A DNA stretch of 64,000 bases from Telmatobacter sp. DSM 110680 (GCF_039994875.1 NZ_CP121196.1:3410001-3474000); one strand, 5' to 3'; numbered from the stretch's first letter, positions 24,848-34,141 are shown. Program-made: numbers and translations. Notes: generated by a model from the letters alone, not told the origin.

Positions 24848-25713
24848 CTGATTAGCGCTCCCTCGCACGCGAGTTCACTCGGGATGTCCTGCAAGTTCTC
24901 TTCGCGGAGAAGTGTAATGAAACTCTCATCTGCGAGAAGGGTCTTCATTGCAGACTTGAGAAGTAACAGTTTATCCCGCGTATTTGAAGCACGTCTTACC
25001 AAGGCTTGCTGTTCTCTGGTACGCCTTTCGTACTCTCTAACGAGTGCCCGACCGCTTCGTCCCGAGTCCTGAGGAGGTCCGCCCAATTCAGGTACCCTCG
25101 TACCACGAGCCGCGATGATGCGCTTTGCTTGCTGTAGCTTCGCACCTCGAAGTTCCCCACTTTCATATGCTTGAGAGAGTGCGGCCCGAATGTCAGGTTC
25201 CTCCGCAGTGGCAATCACCAGTGCGATAGACAGCGGAATCTTACGGGCTTCAACCGCCTCAACGAGGGCTAATTCATTCCGATCAATTAAGCGGCCAAGC
25301 GCCGCGACGTAGCTAACATCGCATCCGAGCTTCAAAGCGATCTGTTTGGTTCCGTATCCTCGATTCTTAAGAGACATCACCTCGCGAAGCAGTCCTTTGT
25401 TCGAAGATTGATGTCGTGCTATGTTCTCGACGAGGCTCATTACGAATTGGTCTTCTCTCGATGCCTCAACAACGTTGGCGGGAATTGTTTGTTGTCCCAG
25501 GGCTAAGAAGGCTTCAATTCGGCCTTGTCCGCAGATCAGGTCATACTGAGTTCCGTCTTCGGCAGCGGCTCTTTTAGCTACCGTGATGGGCTTCTTTAAA
25601 CCGACTGTTTCAATACTGCTTACAACCGCTGCAAAGCGCTTCTTCTTGCGCGTTCTCGGATTGACGATCCGGATTTCGCAGATAGGGATATCCAAAAGAG
25701 CTTTTTGCCTCAT
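24844..25713 (-). CDS. ParB/RepB-like protein, second gene of the recombinase cassette
   Basis: A 289-residue protein. The N-terminal ParB-like domain contains ICGQGRIEAFLALG (box II variant GQGR at 62-65) and ENIAR at 96-100, the equivalent of the ENxxR motif that contacts CTP in ParB clamps. The central HTH (YGTKQIALKLGCDVSYVAAL) and a charged helical C-terminus (ALVREYERRTREQQALVRRA) follow, as in RepB-type partition proteins. Start and stop overlap the neighbours by 4 nt each, so the three genes are translationally coupled. It is distinct from the third-gene product, so the two may form a hetero-pair. Confidence 0.8.
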   Translation of the reverse strand: MRQKALLDIPICEIRIVNPRTRKKKRFAAVVSSIETVGLKKPITVAKRAAAEDGTQYDLICGQGRIEAFLALGQQTIPANVVEASREDQFVMSLVENIARHQSSNKGLLREVMSLKNRGYGTKQIALKLGCDVSYVAALGRLIDRNELALVEAVEARKIPLSIALVIATAEEPDIRAALSQAYESGELRGAKLQQAKRIIAARGTRVPELGGPPQDSGRSGRALVREYERRTREQQALVRRASNTRDKLLLLKSAMKTLLADESFITLLREENLQDIPSELACEGALIR

Positions 25714-27311
25714 AAAGAATCTCCTACTTGCCTACGTCGGCAAATCTGATAGATAGGATCGAGGTTGTCAAAACGATAAACGTCGAAAACAATTGAATTC
25801 TCTGCTGCAAGAACGAACTTCTCAGGTAGATGTTCTCTATTCGGGAAGAGGTAATAGTCCATGATGTGGGTATTGTCTTCGCTCATTCTGGCTATCACAG
25901 TCAGATCGCAAAATGAAGATTTAGGCCGAATGCGCCAACGCATAGTGCCGAATGGCTTGCAGCACTTTGCGATGATCAATCGCAGCGTGAAGTCTCCATT
26001 TATCCTCAGGATTCCGGCTCGCGGATCAAATACAACGACTGCACCGTTTGCTTCCAGCTGTGATGAGATCTTGTTGATGCATTCCACTTGTAGAGCATTA
26101 ACCACGCGATTGATGTCTAAGAACGACAAATCACGCTGCGGGCTGTATCCGAGTTTTTCATACGCTCGTCTTAAGCTGCCGAACCGGTCCGAAATACACC
26201 GACTTTTATGCCTACGCATTTCATCATTAATCACTTTTGCTGAGAGCCTTCCCTTAGAGATGAGCAGCGATCGTAGCTGGTCGAGCACTTCATCATCAGT
26301 CGGTCTGTGGTTCATTGATTCGATGATTTTCGCCGCCCGCTCAAACATATCTGGGGATATGATCGAAGGAAAGGCACCCTCCCGGCGGATCCACAGTGGT
26401 TCTGGGTTGGGGATTGCGCGCTGCTTCAACTTGCAAGACCTTCTGTTATAAACGTTGGCACCGATGTACTTGGGATTTATCAGAATCTCGTGGACTAGAT
26501 AGTACGACCAAGGCCGTTTGGCTCCGCTCGGAATCCCTCGCGCGTTTAGTTCGTTTGCAATTCGTGATCGGGTCTTTGACTCTTCGACAAACGAATGGTA
26601 AATCTCGTGTACGATCTTCAGTTCTTCTTCAGGACCTGGCACCAATACGACCCGGTCAGTCTGCAAGCACTTTATTTCGCCTTTATGGAGGATTCCTTTC
26701 GGACGGCCTTCATGATCGACAAGCATGCGCCGCAATCCAAAACCGACGGGGCCGCCCTGGCGGTAACCGAGCTCAATCAATCTGCATTGCCCAGCAAATA
26801 CCTTGTCCGACAGTTCGCGGCTGTATTCGGCGGCCATCGTCCGTTTTAGAGCCTTGAAAATGACCGACGAAAAACTCCCATTGTTAATGAATGGTTCTGC
26901 GCAGTAATGGACGATAACGCCGGCGCGTTTACACACATACTCCCAGTAGCTGCTCTCGTCTACATCTTGAAAGCGTCCCCAGCGGCTCACGTCATATACC
27001 AAAATCGCTTTAAAATCCGCTAATCCGCTTTGAACAAGCGAAAACAGATCGACAAGTCCCGCTCTGCCGTCCAAGCTGAGGCCACTTTTTCCCTCATCCG
27101 CAAACGTGCGGACGATGACCATCCGATGATTTTGTGCGTACAATGCGATCGCATCTAGCTGATGTTGAATGGAATAGCACTGGCGATCGGTCGACATCCT
27201 AACGTACTGTGCCGCACGCAAGGACCGGATGCCTGGAGTTTCCACTCCTTCTTGGCAGGTTACCCGATTTTGTGAAATCTCCGATTGGATGGAGACCGGA
27301 TTTGTCGACAT
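25710..27311 (-). CDS. large serine recombinase, first gene of the recombinase-ParB cassette
   Basis: A protein of 533 residues from the ATG with an excellent AGGAG six bases upstream. The resolvase domain is near the N-terminus (YVRMSTDRQ with Arg38 and nucleophile Ser40, then DVSRWGR). The recombinase domain follows (GGPVGFGLRR ... RIANELNARGIPS). The usual CxxC zinc ribbon is not evident. A helical repeat (TDDEVLDQLRSLLISKGRLS ... RFGSLRRAYEKLGYSP) recalls DNA-binding repeats of homing-type proteins, and a unique C-terminal domain of about 150 residues follows. Large serine recombinases integrate or excise elements at short att sites; the constant pairing with two ParB-like genes here suggests they act together. 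Confidence 0.88.
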   Translation of the reverse strand: MSTNPVSIQSEISQNRVTCQEGVETPGIRSLRAAQYVRMSTDRQCYSIQHQLDAIALYAQNHRMVIVRTFADEGKSGLSLDGRAGLVDLFSLVQSGLADFKAILVYDVSRWGRFQDVDESSYWEYVCKRAGVIVHYCAEPFINNGSFSSVIFKALKRTMAAEYSRELSDKVFAGQCRLIELGYRQGGPVGFGLRRMLVDHEGRPKGILHKGEIKCLQTDRVVLVPGPEEELKIVHEIYHSFVEESKTRSRIANELNARGIPSGAKRPWSYYLVHEILINPKYIGANVYNRRSCKLKQRAIPNPEPLWIRREGAFPSIISPDMFERAAKIIESMNHRPTDDEVLDQLRSLLISKGRLSAKVINDEMRRHKSRCISDRFGSLRRAYEKLGYSPQRDLSFLDINRVVNALQVECINKISSQLEANGAVVVFDPRAGILRINGDFTLRLIIAKCCKPFGTMRWRIRPKSSFCDLTVIARMSEDNTHIMDYYLFPNREHLPEKFVLAAENSIVFDVYRFDNLDPIYQICRRRQVGDSL

Positions 27312-27397
27312 GGCCACTCCTAAACACATGACCACTTGGCTTGCCGCTCTTTTGCCGACACATTTTGTACCACTTTATTTATCACAAAATTGTGCCG
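27312..27397. promoter_or_regulatory. divergent control region with imperfect inverted repeat
   Basis: The 86-bp spacer lies between the recombinase ATG and the divergent HTH ATG. It contains CGACACATTTTGT and, 15 bp on, ACAAAATTGTGCCG, which form an imperfect dyad (one gap, one mismatch) just upstream of the HTH start. It is A/T-rich, as expected for back-to-back promoters. Binding by the HTH protein is inferred. Confidence 0.4.
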
Positions 27398-27664
27398 ATG
27401 TCTACGATCGTAGACATTTATTTGGCGCCGAGCAGCAACCATGTAGGAGTGTCCGCAGAAATCAAGACGCGATTTGGGGCAAGACTCCGAGCATTGAGGG
27501 CCAGCAGGGGATGGACCCAGGCAGAAATGGCTGATCTGTTGGCGATCAACCGGGGCTACTTGTCCCAACTCGAAACTGGACAGCGAGACCCGAGCTTGAC
27601 CGTCCTGCAAACTCTTGCAGATGGTCTATCCATCACGCTATCGCATCTCCTAAAAGGGCTCTGA
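27398..27664 (+). CDS. XRE-family HTH regulator divergent from the recombinase cassette
   Basis: A protein of 88 residues from the ATG at MSTIVDIYL. Residues about 28-85 make a complete lambda-repressor-like HTH (FGARLRALRASRGWTQAEMA, then DLLAINRGYLSQLETGQRDP). It consists of little more than this domain, like many phage and plasmid repressors. The divergent arrangement with the recombinase-ParB-ParB operon makes it the probable repressor of that operon. Confidence 0.82.
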   Translation: MSTIVDIYLAPSSNHVGVSAEIKTRFGARLRALRASRGWTQAEMADLLAINRGYLSQLETGQRDPSLTVLQTLADGLSITLSHLLKGL

Positions 27665-28198
27665 ACAGATCTGCGACTTTCGAGTTTCCTGTGCCTGCAC
27701 GTCTCTGCCGCGCCTCGGAAAGCTCGCCAAGAGCGGGGCAGGGCTCGTTCGCTCATCGGCTTCCGGTTGTCGTCACCGACGATCTAAGCCTAGTTTCCAC
27801 ACGCAACGAGGTATGTGGTCGACTCTGCAGTCCGTTTCTCATGTTGGTCACGACATCCTTTTGCCGCTCGTAATGGGATGCGCCAGCGTCGTCCTTACGG
27901 TTACTGTCTCAGTATCTTTCCGTCGTCTGCAGCCTGCACCTGAAGCTACCATCGAGATCCGCGTCATCCAAAGTAGCTAACTTCTGAACCGATCAACTTC
28001 GTGGCGAACTCGATGCCCAGGAAATGCCAAGCCCATGTACGTAGGGCGTTAATTGATGTATCGGGAAGCAACCGCCAATCCTGACGTTACACATTCTCGT
28101 GCAAAACAAGAAGGAGTTTTTGCGACCAGAATGCGAGCTACGTCTAGGATAGAAGGGAGAGTAGGGTTCACAGAGGCGTCAACTGACAGGAGATTTCA
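27665..28198. other. 0.53-kb spacer without a credible gene
   Basis: Only short frames with poor composition are seen. A CAGGAGA ribosome binding site near its end serves the PAP2-like gene. If the recombinase cassette is a discrete element, its end may lie here; no boundary repeat was recognised. Confidence 0.35.
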
Positions 28199-28864
28199 TT
28201 GCTTCAGAGTACCCGCAGTTTTCGGCAGCAAAGTAGAAAAGCATTAGAAGGAAAGAGTCCACGCTTTTCTTACCCAATGTGGGTTCTATCCCTGCTGATT
28301 TGCACGCTCATTATGGCAGTGGTATTCGTATGCTTTGACGTGCCGATTGCCCGTCGAGTTTACGGGATGTTGTCATCCGCTGAAAGCTTGGCCACGGGAT
28401 TTGGAAGTGCCGTTCTTCTCGGCATCGAAGCCGCTGTTGCGCTTGCACTCGTGTTCATTCGAATAACGCGTGGACATCTGTCGCCTTCTCGCGAGGCGAC
28501 GCTGCTCGCATGCCTGGCTTCCATCTGTGCTTACGCAATCAATGACAGCACCCTGAAGTTCTTTTTTGGGGTTCCGAACCCTCTGGCCGTGTTACATGGA
28601 TCCCAACATGCTTTCAACTTTCTGCATGGATCTTCGAGCAGCAGCTTTCCTTCGGGACACATGGTCCTTGCCGGCGCTTTCGCCGGTGTTTTCATGCGAC
28701 TTTATCGGACCAGTATCTTGCCGCTTTCCGTATTTCTACTCGTCCCGTCAGTGCTGCTCATTTTGGGTGAATGGCATTTCGTCAGTGATGTGATCGCCGG
28801 AACATTTGTCGGCGTCTCGGCTGGCCTTCTGGCCAGCGAAGTCTGGCTCGCTCATTCAAGATAG
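28199..28864 (+). CDS. PAP2-superfamily membrane protein with degenerate active site
   Basis: A 221-residue protein from a TTG placed seven bases after AGGAGA. Five to six hydrophobic segments surround a PAP2 core. PSGH (151-154) and the third-motif His193 and Asp197 (EWHFVSD) are present. But motif one reads K120-x6-N-P instead of K-x6-R-P, and the Arg of the third motif (S-R-x5-H) is replaced by Leu. PAP2 enzymes dephosphorylate lipid phosphates such as undecaprenyl pyrophosphate. Loss of both phosphate-binding arginines makes full phosphatase activity doubtful. Its place next to a flippase suggests a lipid-carrier role. Confidence 0.75.
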   Translation: MLQSTRSFRQQSRKALEGKSPRFSYPMWVLSLLICTLIMAVVFVCFDVPIARRVYGMLSSAESLATGFGSAVLLGIEAAVALALVFIRITRGHLSPSREATLLACLASICAYAINDSTLKFFFGVPNPLAVLHGSQHAFNFLHGSSSSSFPSGHMVLAGAFAGVFMRLYRTSILPLSVFLLVPSVLLILGEWHFVSDVIAGTFVGVSAGLLASEVWLAHSR

Positions 28865-29857
28865 GCGTTACGCTTACTGGCTTCCGAAGGTATTGCTGTT
28901 GGGCAGGAAGTAGCGTTCAAAAGAAGCATCATCGGCCTATGGCAAGGAGGCCAGAGGTCTCGTGCTGTTCAATGCTGGCCTGCTGCACCATCGCGCGAGA
29001 CTATTCGCCGTCGAACCCACCCACATTGGACGAATCTAGCGTTTTTCGAGTGAGGGTTGTGCGGTGACTGCGACCTTGTGGGTCCTCGTCGCAGTGTTGA
29101 GTTGCAGCCGATCGGCAGCTAGTTTCAGCCGCAACCAAATAGAAGTGGCGAACCGCGCCCCGTCGAGTTCGTTACTCTTGGATCAGCGTCCAACCGTCAA
29201 ATCACCACTCTGGTCAACGTCTTGCTTTGCGGCGAACGTCTTCAGCAGGTTCGGAAGCGAAAAGAATCTCAGCGTTGATTCCCTTCTTCTGGAAACGCTC
29301 AATGCGGCGGGATCGCGGATGGAAATTTTGTCTCGTAGAAGTCCGTGTCCCGCTTCTTCGCTGGAATCTGATTTGCGAGCATCGGATTTTTCGTCTCTCT
29401 TGCGCCTGCGATACCCTTTGAGGTGCGGCAACTGCCTGAGCCGATTGCACCGTCCCTTCCTCGCGGCTTTGACTCCGAGAATTCATCGACGGAAATCCCT
29501 ATAGAGTTGGGGCCATCAGTTTCTGGACTGCAGATTTGCCATCTACCTACGAGGACTCAAAACAAATAGATTCTGCGAACGCCAATGAGCCCTCATCGAC
29601 ATGTCTTCGCTCAGTCATCTCCTCCGGACAACCACCCGACATGCCTGTCGTGTGCCCGCAGCACTTTCCTTGCGTTGCGCGCCCTGGGTATGCGATCACC
29701 CAACTCCTTGAGCCGCACTTGTTCACTGAAAGACGAAATGGGCACCCCCTAGCAGCCCAATCAATGCACCTACTGCCCTGGGGGCGCACGCTGGCGCTAC
29801 CATGGTGATTGGTGAGCTAGACGAATTGGCAAGTGTTGGAGAGCCCAACTGAGTCTT
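28865..29857. other. 1-kb stretch with no convincing gene
   Basis: A 146-codon plus-strand frame from 29064 and overlapping minus-strand frames exist. Their Ser/Arg-rich composition and mutual overlap argue against coding. The stretch probably carries remodelled DNA between the PAP2-like gene and the flippase, plus the flippase promoter. Confidence 0.35.
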
Positions 29858-31387
29858 GTGCGATCAGTAACGTGGAACTACCTGGGATACTTTTGCGAGT
29901 TCGTCGCTGGGGTTTTCCTTCTGGCATTCGTGGTTCGCAAGCTACCGGTGGACGACTATGGCATCTACCTGTTGGCGCAGTCGTTGGCGGCGTTCCTCTA
30001 TCTCCTTGATTTCGGACTGTCGAACGTGTTGGTACCCCTATACGTGTCCACCTTTGCCCGAGGGGGGATCGCCGAAGTGAGCAAGCTGGCAAGCTGTCTG
30101 GTGATGACTCTACTTGGGATGGGGATCGCGGGCGCTACTGGACTCTCTCTGGCGGCAATGCTGATGCCGGAACTGATCCGGCTACCTACGGCACGCATGG
30201 CGCTCGCAGTGCAGGTGCTGATCGTGGTGTCGGCCGCGGTTTGTTTAATGTTACCGCAGATGGCACTCGAACATCTGTGCCAGGCATTTCATCGATTTGA
30301 CCGAGTGAACCAGGTGCAGATAGCGGCAGTTGCAATGCGCGTGGTGCTGACGCTTGTGGTGCTCGACGCGGGAAAGGGAATACTGGCACTGGCGGGGGTT
30401 CAGGTGGCTGTGTCGCTTTCGCGGCTCGCAGGGTTGTGGCTGGTAGCGTCGACGGGGATCAGCGGACTATCTCTGCGGTTGTTTTCCTTTGACACCGACA
30501 GGCTGCGTGAGGCCATCGGGCTGAGCAGATGGGCTTTTGTCGACGACGTTTCGAGGCGTATCGGGATGAATACGGAGACGGTGGTTCTGGCAGCGCTGGG
30601 GTCACTCAATCAAGTTGCGATGTTCGGAATAGGTGGCAAGCTTCCGGCTCACTTGTACCAGTTCGCGGTCCGGGGATTGTCTGTCCTAGTACCAACTCTG
30701 ACGCAGCATCACGCGGAGGGTGACACGGCGCAGCTCCGGTCGACATTCTGCAATGCCTATCGCGTCTGCCTAACCGGTGTTGTGCCGCTGGCGACATTTG
30801 GGTCGATTGGCGCCCGACCGCTCATAGCGATTTGGGCCGGGCCCGCTTACCTGGGAGCAGCGCCAGTTCTATCGTGGCTGATGATTTCGGCGCTATCGAT
30901 GGTGATATTGACGCCCTCCGACATGGTTCTCTATTCGCACAATCGCATTGGGCAAGCGGCGTGGTTCAGCTGCATTGAGACTCTGGGAAAGATCCTTGTC
31001 GTACTAGCGTTGGCGGCGCGGTATGGCGCCGTTGGCGCGGCGGCCGGCGTTGCGGTATGGAATTGGTGCGTGAATCTCTTCTGCTATCTCCCGGCGGCCT
31101 GCAAAGTGGCGGAGATGCGTCCGTGGGAGTTGTGGCGTGCGGCGCTGATGGGAAGCTCCGGGGCATCCGGTCAGCAAGCGCAAAGTGAGCGGACGTCCAA
31201 CCTATTGCAGGGCGGCGCATATGTTGCGTGCGCCGTGGTTCTCGCGGTGGGCGTCCGGCATCTTGCGGCGTTGGAGATGTTTGCAGCCTGTGTCGGTGTT
31301 TCGCTACTATATTTCGCGGTCTGGGTGGGTTGCACGGCCCTGCCGATGTGGAGGCGCGCGAGCGCGGAGGCTCCCGCGGTGTTATGA
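29858..31387 (+). CDS. Wzx-type polysaccharide flippase
   Basis: A protein of 509 residues from a GTG, with 12-14 hydrophobic segments spread evenly. The opening (WNYLGYFCEFVAGVFLLAFV ... LPVDDYGIYLLAQSLAAFL) is the classic start of polysaccharide-transport proteins of the MOP superfamily. It should move undecaprenyl-linked oligosaccharide units across the inner membrane. Its stop overlaps the next gene's ATG (ATGA), making an operon with the GT2-deacetylase fusion. G/C-rich codon use contrasts by eye with the recombinase cassette upstream. A second, different flippase lies at 53-54.5 kb. Confidence 0.88.
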   Translation: MRSVTWNYLGYFCEFVAGVFLLAFVVRKLPVDDYGIYLLAQSLAAFLYLLDFGLSNVLVPLYVSTFARGGIAEVSKLASCLVMTLLGMGIAGATGLSLAAMLMPELIRLPTARMALAVQVLIVVSAAVCLMLPQMALEHLCQAFHRFDRVNQVQIAAVAMRVVLTLVVLDAGKGILALAGVQVAVSLSRLAGLWLVASTGISGLSLRLFSFDTDRLREAIGLSRWAFVDDVSRRIGMNTETVVLAALGSLNQVAMFGIGGKLPAHLYQFAVRGLSVLVPTLTQHHAEGDTAQLRSTFCNAYRVCLTGVVPLATFGSIGARPLIAIWAGPAYLGAAPVLSWLMISALSMVILTPSDMVLYSHNRIGQAAWFSCIETLGKILVVLALAARYGAVGAAAGVAVWNWCVNLFCYLPAACKVAEMRPWELWRAALMGSSGASGQQAQSERTSNLLQGGAYVACAVVLAVGVRHLAALEMFAACVGVSLLYFAVWVGCTALPMWRRASAEAPAVL

Positions 31388-33246
31388 ACCCGAGCGAAGC
31401 GATGAGGAGCGAATTGTCGATCACCGTTGTCATACCTACATGGAGGCGGTCCGAAATCCTGCGCGCAACGTTGAACTCGCTATCCGAGGACGCGCGAACC
31501 CGGGGCGGCGACGCGGTACAGGTAGTCGTTGTGTGCGACGGAAATGACGCAGGTACGCTGGAACTCGCTGAGAGTTACGTTGCAGATAGCTTGGCCATGG
31601 AATGGGTGTTTCATAATGAGAATCTGGGATTGCCGTCAGCCCGGAACACCGGCGCGATACGGGCAAAGGGAGATCTGCTCCTGTTTCTGGATGATGACGC
31701 TGAGGCCGCTCCGGGCTTGCTGTGCGCGCATGTTGCGGCGCATTTGCAGGCCGAGGCTAAGGAGGCGGATTTCCACTATGTCGCCTGTGGCAGGATCATG
31801 GAATCGGCGCGAGTCAAACAGAGCAGCCGAACGGGCGAGTTTGTGGAACAGTCCTGGATGTTCACGCTTGCCCGTCACGAGGCGGCGATCCGCGCCGGCG
31901 AGACGGACCCTCAAATGACCGACGCACTGACGAACTCTTACTTCGGACTGAACTGTTCGATCCGCCGGGACCTGTTCGCGGAGACCGGTGGATTCAATCC
32001 GATGTTGCGCTGGATGGATGAGGAGTTGGAGTACGGGGCACGGCTTTACATGCGCGGAGTGCGGTTCCTTAGCACGCCGGCGATGGTGTATCACCGCAAT
32101 GATAAGGACTTGGTGGCCTACTTCTGCCGCTGTTGGGGACTGGGCGGCGCCTGCGACACGTTGCGAGCCATCAAGCTGGGACAACACAACCCTCAGACGC
32201 GGAACTTACTGAAGATGGACACCGGGCCGGTACTGGAACAATTGGCGAACCGCGCTTTCTGGTATGGACACAGGCCGGGACGCAGGATTGGGGAATGGCT
32301 GCGCTGGCTGACGGAGCGAACGGGCTCGCGGTTGGCCTTCCGTTTGTGGCACGACACGGAACGGCTGTCTCGGTACTGGGAAGCTGTGCAGGAATTCGGA
32401 ACAGGACGAGCAGAAATGCGGGAACTAGCCGGAGAGCCTGTCCGCGTTCTGATACTGCACAGCATCGCGGCGCCGCAGAATGCGGGGGAAGGGATGTACT
32501 ATTTGTCGCCGGCACGTTTCCGAATGCTACTCGATCGGATGCGCGAGGGAGGATACCGATGCGCAGATCCGATCAAGCTGGAAGATGCGGACGGGAGTTG
32601 GGGGCCGCGCGAGCTGGTGCTGACCTTTGATGACGGTTATGACGACTTTTATCGCGAAGTGTTTCCGCTTATGACGCAATACGGACTCAAACCGCTTGTA
32701 TTTTTGGTAGCGGAGCGGATTGGGGATTCGAATCGCTGGGATCATAATCGAGGACTACGAAAAAGAAAGCTTTTAAACGCTGACCAGATCAAAGAACTGC
32801 AGCGGTACGGAGTGCGCTTCGGGTCGCACTCGCTGACTCATCCATCGTTACCGGAATTGAATGCCGTCGAGTTGCGCCGTGAACTAACGGATTCCAAGCA
32901 TCGACTCGAAGACCTGCTGGGCGAAAAGGTCAGCATGTTTGCCTATCCTTTTGGGGAAGCCAACCGAAGGGTGCGGGCGGCGGTCGTTGAGGCCGGTTAT
33001 AAGTTCGCTTTTACCACTGTAGAGGGATTGAACTCGTGGCAGGACCCCTTTGCCATGCTCCGGACGGAGGTCAATGAGTCCGTGGCGCCTTGGTCCTACG
33101 GCTGGAAGCTGGCCACAGGAGTGAGCCCGCTCCAAAGCTTGAAAGTGGAGGTGTCGCCGCTGCTGAGAATGATCCCGCGTGAGCTACGAGGGCCATTTGA
33201 ATCTGCATTGGAAAAGTGGCGTGCTGGACAAAGAACTGTCAGCTAG
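31384..33246 (+). CDS. bifunctional GT2 glycosyltransferase - polysaccharide deacetylase fusion
   Basis: A protein of 620 residues from the ATG overlapping the flippase stop. Residues about 12-300 are a GT-A family 2 domain (TVVIPTWRRSEILRATLNSL, DDD at 103-105, GLNCSIRRDLFAETGGF). Residues about 395-600 are a NodB-type deacetylase with TFDDG at 414-418 (metal Asp417), HSLTH with His482 and His486, and FAYPFGEANRRV. The first half would transfer a sugar, probably GlcNAc-like, and the second would remove an N- or O-acetyl group. A cytoplasmic location is likely, since no signal or membrane span is present. Its tail overlaps the convergent GT2 by 8 bp. Confidence 0.88.
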   Translation: MNPSEAMRSELSITVVIPTWRRSEILRATLNSLSEDARTRGGDAVQVVVVCDGNDAGTLELAESYVADSLAMEWVFHNENLGLPSARNTGAIRAKGDLLLFLDDDAEAAPGLLCAHVAAHLQAEAKEADFHYVACGRIMESARVKQSSRTGEFVEQSWMFTLARHEAAIRAGETDPQMTDALTNSYFGLNCSIRRDLFAETGGFNPMLRWMDEELEYGARLYMRGVRFLSTPAMVYHRNDKDLVAYFCRCWGLGGACDTLRAIKLGQHNPQTRNLLKMDTGPVLEQLANRAFWYGHRPGRRIGEWLRWLTERTGSRLAFRLWHDTERLSRYWEAVQEFGTGRAEMRELAGEPVRVLILHSIAAPQNAGEGMYYLSPARFRMLLDRMREGGYRCADPIKLEDADGSWGPRELVLTFDDGYDDFYREVFPLMTQYGLKPLVFLVAERIGDSNRWDHNRGLRKRKLLNADQIKELQRYGVRFGSHSLTHPSLPELNAVELRRELTDSKHRLEDLLGEKVSMFAYPFGEANRRVRAAVVEAGYKFAFTTVEGLNSWQDPFAMLRTEVNESVAPWSYGWKLATGVSPLQSLKVEVSPLLRMIPRELRGPFESALEKWRAGQRTVS

Positions 33247-34141
33247 GTGTAAGTGTCCGACGCAGGCGCCGTCCGACCCGAGCGAAGAAGTAAAGGATAG
33301 GATGGCGGTAGCGAAGGGTTTGATGACGCCAGAGCCGCCAGATTCCCTCGCTGCTGACATTGTGTGAAAGAAGGTAATTCTCCGCCCACTCGAAGTAGGC
33401 ACGGCGAGACAGGGCAATGGTACCCTTGCGTTGTCCAGTGGCCCAAATGGAGTTGGGATGAATGCGGTAGCGGTCCCAACAGCGGTTGGAAACATAAACT
33501 GGCGCGGCGAGATAAAGTTTGGTTAGAAAGGCGATGTCTTCGTACTCCGCAAGGCGATTGAAGGCCTCCTCAAACCCGCCGAGAGAGCAGAGCAGTTCGC
33601 GATCGATCAACAGGTCGGAGGGACAGGGCGTGCCGAATGGGCCGTGCGGGTAGTTGAGGGCCAGGAGTTCGGGAGGTTCATATAGGCGGTCCCCGGGCGC
33701 GAGTTTCGGCACCTGATCTTTCGCCTCATCTGTCGGTTCGCCAGTCCAACTGTGCCAGTACTCGCTACGACCATAGATTAATCCAGCTTGCGGAAACGCC
33801 CGAGCGAGAGCGACCTGCTCAGAAAGCTTCGTGGGGAACCAGACGTCGTCACCATCTAGAATTGCCACGTATTTCCCGCGGGCATTGGCGAGGGCGAGAT
33901 TGCGGGAGGCGGGAAGGCCACAGTTTTTGCGGCCGGGATGCTCGATGTAGTGGATTTGGTCAGCATGCGCTGCGGCGGCTTCGCGGGCAATGTTGGCGGT
34001 GGCGTCGGTGGAACCGTCGTTGACGAGCCAGTATTCCCAGTTAGAGTAGTTCTGGGCCAAGACGGCTGCAATCGTCTCAGATAGGAATGCCTCGCAGTTA
34101 TAGACCGACGTGAGGATGGAGACAAGCGGTTGGTCAGACAT
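33239..34141 (-). CDS. GT2 family glycosyltransferase
   Basis: A 300-residue GT-A enzyme. It has the N-terminal VSILTSVYNCEAFLSETIAA, the nucleotide-binding LVNDGSTD and the DGDD metal-binding motif (AILDGDDVWFP). The acceptor-side region has EYEDIAFLTKLYL. A basic tail (VGRRLRRTLTPS) may associate with the membrane. The start overlaps the end of the methyltransferase gene by 8 nt, so the two form a unit. The donor and acceptor sugars are unknown. Confidence 0.88.
   Translation of the reverse strand: MSDQPLVSILTSVYNCEAFLSETIAAVLAQNYSNWEYWLVNDGSTDATANIAREAAAAHADQIHYIEHPGRKNCGLPASRNLALANARGKYVAILDGDDVWFPTKLSEQVALARAFPQAGLIYGRSEYWHSWTGEPTDEAKDQVPKLAPGDRLYEPPELLALNYPHGPFGTPCPSDLLIDRELLCSLGGFEEAFNRLAEYEDIAFLTKLYLAAPVYVSNRCWDRYRIHPNSIWATGQRKGTIALSRRAYFEWAENYLLSHNVSSEGIWRLWRHQTLRYRHPILYFFARVGRRLRRTLTPS

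Noticed and set aside
23984..25713. Plasmid partition (parABS or repABC) locus
   Set aside because: Two ParB-like genes but no ParA/RepA ATPase or RepC initiator nearby, and they are coupled to a recombinase.
29064..29504. 146-codon plus-strand frame with a signal-peptide-like start
   Set aside because: Ser/Arg-rich throughout, overlapped by equally long minus-strand frames, and no ribosome binding site or recognisable domain.
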